Shown: positions 62,401 to 64,000 of the stretch, one piece after another
Layout: each line of letters starts with the position of its first letter
Numbering within the stretch: the stretch's first letter is position 1
Source of the DNA: Brachypodius melanocephalos
Lineage: Eukaryota > Chordata > Aves > Passeriformes > Pycnonotidae
Direction of reading: 5' to 3'
Length of the DNA stretch: 64,000 nt
Assembly: GCA_013398615.1 (NCBI GenBank)
Contig: VZSR01003807.1
Span: 592,919-656,918, forward strand
Position numbers and translations under genes: made by a program
The notes under the pieces: model-generated
What the model saw: the letters and a program-made list of their open reading frames with translations, nothing else
What the model was told of the DNA's origin: nothing
The model's database searches: none

Positions 62401-63023
62401 CATCCCTAGAAATTCAGTAATTCCTATTTATATGTCAATGAACAGTAACTACAAAGTTCAACAAGCACTTTAAAACACTGCATCCTGTTAACCTGTTTCA
62501 AAAGTCACTTTGTTACACTCAACCCCACACATATTTCTCTAAAGCACTATTTATCAACATGCTAAGGGACAGACTCTGAAGAAACTGATACCCATCATAA
62601 TGGAGAGGACACCAGGAAAAGCAAGTACTACAGAGTCAAAATTCATTCCAGTATGCAATATTTTAAAAACACGTAAACTGTACTTCTAATTGTAAACCAG
62701 ATGCAGCACTTTTTGTGGCAGTCTAAAATAAAATGCCTTAAAATATGTTGGGAGCAATAGACATCTAGCTATTTATATGACATCTATATAAATGTCTCAC
62801 TTTGGAAAGACGTATGAAGAATACACAAGAAATGAAAAAAGAGCTAATACATAAGCATGCTGAACACTGAAGTCGGACTTGCAATAAAAAGTGGGAATTG
62901 TAAAAAACAGTATTACCCCAGGTCTTGACTGGAAGTTTCACAGCTCCGAGAACTGTCCCCTGAGCCCATACGCCGTCTTTTGGATGGCTGACTGCCATCA
63001 TTGGAATTTTCTTCTGTGTCATC
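47375..63023 (-). CDS. PHF10: PHF10 (BAF45a), PBAF subunit; coding exons 2-12 (first exon outside window)
   Basis: Subunit of the PBAF (SWI/SNF) chromatin-remodelling complex in the nucleus; its tandem PHD fingers bind histone tails. Eleven exons join in phase to 1,410 nt (469 residues plus stop). Human PHF10 is 498 residues, so only the acidic or glycine-rich N-terminus of exon 1 is missing to the right. In order: an SKRRRM basic stretch (exon 2); the SAY region ([16 protein letters not shown] through [11 protein letters not shown], exons 3-8); an acidic [11 protein letters not shown] patch (exon 8); a basic, serine-rich linker (exon 9); then a double PHD finger (exons 10-12), with zinc ligands in [36 protein letters not shown] and WICDCC. 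The C-terminus is [13 protein letters not shown]. The human gene has 12 coding exons, which fits. All residues expected for zinc binding are present. Confidence 0.97.
47461..49163. other. PHF10 introns 10 and 11
   Basis: Introns 47461-48714 and 48904-49163. No repeat or extra exon recognised. Confidence 0.6.
48715..48903 (-). CDS. PHF10: PHF10 coding exon 11 (PHD fingers)
   Basis: 189 nt from AATCTAG to TTCAG|GTAATA. It reads [17 protein letters not shown]... to GLDAIPSG and holds [18 protein letters not shown] and [12 protein letters not shown], joining the two fingers. Confidence 0.97.
49164..49272 (-). CDS. PHF10: PHF10 coding exon 10 (first PHD finger, part 1)
   Basis: 109 nt from CTTCCAG to AGTG|GTGAGT, reading [18 protein letters not shown]... 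to [11 protein letters not shown] with the first two zinc-ligand pairs. Confidence 0.96.
49273..53954 (-). other. PHF10: PHF10 intron 9 / putative 3' UTR of the short isoform
   Basis: 4.7 kb between exons 9 and 10. It has no recognised transposon. Its right part would be 3' UTR if exon 9 reads through; minus-strand AATAAA hexamers occur at 53180-53185, 53100-53105 and 52889-52894, among others. An (AAAT)n repeat lies near 50.3 kb. The reading frame at 49633-50121 (162 codons, plus strand) resembles nothing known. Confidence 0.5.
50309..50336. repeat. (AAAT)n microsatellite
   Basis: About seven AAAT units in PHF10 intron 9. Confidence 0.9.
53955..53975 (-). CDS. PHF10: PHF10 exon 9 read-through tail (PHD-less isoform)
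   Basis: If the exon 9 donor is not used, translation continues VEEKSP then TGA (53955-53957). The junction makes YKVE, a SUMO acceptor consensus (hydrophobic-K-x-E). Mammalian PHF10 is known to have short isoforms that lack the PHD fingers and carry a SUMO site, so this looks like their avian equivalent. The transcript itself is inferred. Confidence 0.6.
   Translation of the reverse strand, partial: VEEKSP
53976..54131 (-). CDS. PHF10: PHF10 coding exon 9
   Basis: 156 nt, 52 codons, from TTATAG to CAAG|GTAGAA. It reads [19 protein letters not shown]... to [11 protein letters not shown]. It is the last exon before the PHD fingers; the frame stays open through the donor for six more codons. 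Confidence 0.95.
54132..58202. other. PHF10 introns 7 and 8
   Basis: Introns 54132-56600 and 56755-58202. Two pure A runs of 17-19 bases (about 55.39 and 56.15 kb) stand out; they may be retroposon tails, but no body was recognised beside them. Confidence 0.5.
56601..56754 (-). CDS. PHF10: PHF10 coding exon 8
   Basis: 154 nt from AACTTCAG to TTCG|GTGAGA. It reads [19 protein letters not shown] through the acidic [19 protein letters not shown] patch, ending TKGNS. Confidence 0.96.
58203..58312 (-). CDS. PHF10: PHF10 coding exon 7
   Basis: 110 nt reading [18 protein letters not shown]... to QFQEYYK, with acceptor AATGCAG and donor AAAAG|GTATTT. Confidence 0.96.
58313..59441. other. PHF10 intron 6
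   Basis: Contains copy 1 of the 120-bp duplication (59097-59216). Otherwise plain AT-rich intron. Confidence 0.6.
59097..59216. repeat. 120-bp direct repeat, copy 1
   Basis: Begins ATTTTGGAGGTATTC and ends GATTTTTTAGAG. It pairs with 60671-60790 at equal length, with three mismatches counted by eye. Confidence 0.95.
59442..59591 (-). CDS. PHF10: PHF10 coding exon 6
   Basis: 150 nt, 50 codons, reading [17 protein letters not shown]... to FDLQTH. The donor is ACAT|GTAGGC. It is separated from exon 5 by only 111 bp. Confidence 0.95.
59703..59836 (-). CDS. PHF10: PHF10 coding exon 5
   Basis: 134 nt reading [18 protein letters not shown]... to ITDHYKEYS, from TTTCAG to TTCT|GTAAGT. Confidence 0.96.
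59837..61323. other. PHF10 intron 4
   Basis: Contains copy 2 of the 120-bp duplication and a degenerate TA-rich run at about 60955-61035. Nothing else recognised. Confidence 0.6.
60671..60790. repeat. 120-bp direct repeat, copy 2
   Basis: Same orientation as copy 1, 1,574 bp to the right, in PHF10 intron 4. Flanking sequence on both sides is unrelated to that of copy 1. Confidence 0.95.
61324..61407 (-). CDS. PHF10: PHF10 coding exon 4
   Basis: 84 nt reading [18 protein letters not shown]... to TQCTL. The acceptor is the TTTTTTTGAG site; a nearer TTTAG six bases inside would delete two residues (D-L). Confidence 0.94.
61408..62916. other. PHF10 introns 2 and 3
   Basis: Introns 61408-62213 and 62345-62916; no repeat or additional exon seen. 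Confidence 0.6.
62214..62344 (-). CDS. PHF10: PHF10 coding exon 3
   Basis: 131 nt from GTTTAG to CCAG|GTATTT, reading [16 protein letters not shown]... to SFKRKYP. It opens the SAY region and is nearly identical to human. Confidence 0.96.
62917..63023 (-). CDS. PHF10: PHF10 coding exon 2
   Basis: 107 nt reading [20 protein letters not shown]... to SSQDLG, with acceptor TTTCAG and donor CTGGG|GTAATA. It carries a likely nuclear localisation stretch, KRRR. Confidence 0.93.
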
Positions 63024-64000
63024 CTGAAATGAAAATAAGTATTTAAAAAATTAGACTACTGTAAAGATAATGTAAAACACAAGAAAACATTGCAAGGCAA
63101 TCCACAATTGAAATATACTTGAACTGTTAAGCCATTCTATGACAGTCTTAACAACAACTCACAGGACAATCTACATAACAAATTATTCTTTGTTATAAAC
63201 TACCTGCATGACACATGGTAGCCCAGAAGGAGAATTGAGTGGCTTCTCACCTGTGGCCTAGGTAGAGTTCTGAACAGACAGAGCTGTAGCTCTGACCACC
63301 AAGTTCATAATTCCTGATGTAAACTACCTCTGGCACTTGATCAGACTAGCACTCCAAAAAAAAAAGCAAGCGCAAACAAAAACCCCAATTCCTTGCTGAG
63401 AGCTGATGCTTACAAAATCAGGGAAAATATTACTGAAAGCAACACATGAGTTAAAATAAAAGGAACTGTATACAGTTTACAAAAAATATCATCACAAGCA
63501 AGTAGCAAAGACTTGTGTCTTGAGATGAAAAAATATACAGAAGAAAAACTCAATTTGGTATTACAACGGATGGAGAAGAGAAGAAAGCAAGAGAATAACA
63601 AGGGAACATTCAGACAGGTGTCACGATCCAGATTTCATATGACCAATGTAACGAAGGGGAATAAAGAGTGAAGAGGAGGGAAGAAAGACCAAAGCAAAAT
63701 GAAGAGTTCTGTAAAATCTAGAAGACACTGACTCAGTTGATGATGCGTTTTTCACTGCTTTGTTGTCCCATAATGCTATGCAATTCCTACCTGCATTATC
63801 AACAATCTCAAGCATTTAGTGCACCAACCCTGTCTGATCATAATTGAGATACAGAAAGCAGAAATCTTTAAGTGAATTGCCAACCATAACCAGCAGTTGA
63901 GTCAAGAACAAAATGGTTAAGTAATTGAATCCCTAAAGTGGAGCAGAGGGAAAGAATCAATTTCCTAACTTCTATGAAAAGTTTAAGCAAGAGGAATTAA
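63024..64000. other. PHF10 intron 1, left part
   Basis: AT-rich intron running off the right edge; the first coding exon is not within the window. Confidence 0.6.

Noticed and set aside
1..64000. tRNA, rRNA, CRISPR, operon-like or antiviral gene systems
   Set aside because: Nothing of the kind was seen; the window is explained by three vertebrate genes, their introns and common avian repeats.

Overview
The window is vertebrate nuclear DNA, almost certainly from a bird and probably a passerine or another neoavian. Its interspersed repeats are CR1 LINE fragments and avian ERV LTRs whose termini begin TGTTGTGG. The protein-coding exons are short and separated by AT-rich introns. Three genes were recognised from their translations: WDR27 (minus strand, from about 43.2 kb leftward past position 1), C6orf120 (plus strand, 45.5-46.1 kb, one coding exon) and PHF10 (minus strand, 47.4 kb rightward past position 64000). 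Their order and orientation match human 6q27.

Layout. Positions 1-2628 are intronic sequence of WDR27; its last coding exon or exons lie outside the window. Positions 2629-43115 hold 22 WDR27 coding exons whose splice phases join into one reading frame of 764 codons. The 11-kb intron at 2732-13877 carries most of the transposon load: two LTRs, a CR1 fragment and a long poly-T tract. Other insertions are CR1 copies at 14.0 kb and 29.6-30.5 kb, and LTR pieces at 19.2, 41.8 and 42.2-42.8 kb. A CpG island at about 43.05-44.05 kb is the shared head-to-head promoter of WDR27 and C6orf120. C6orf120 has a non-coding first exon in the island and its whole coding sequence in the second exon. It converges on PHF10, with poly(A) signals on opposite strands only about 150 bp apart. 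Eleven PHF10 coding exons (470 codons including the stop) follow; the first coding exon lies to the right of the window.

Function. WDR27 is a WD40 scaffold protein of unclear role. C6orf120 is a small predicted secreted or membrane-associated glycoprotein. PHF10 (BAF45a) is the tandem-PHD-finger subunit of the PBAF chromatin remodeller. The three share a neighbourhood and, for the first two, a promoter; nothing in the sequence shows that they act in one pathway.

I found no novel multi-gene system. The points worth a second look concern splicing and recent sequence change: a U12-type intron and a GC-AG intron in WDR27; two tandem splice-site ambiguities, one of which makes a stop codon in some combinations; an exon-9 read-through of PHF10 that replaces the PHD fingers with a short tail carrying a SUMO consensus; a 120-bp duplication in PHF10 introns about 97% identical between copies; and an LTR with a perfect 5-bp target-site duplication. 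All coordinates come from reading the sequence by eye; no alignment or database search was run.
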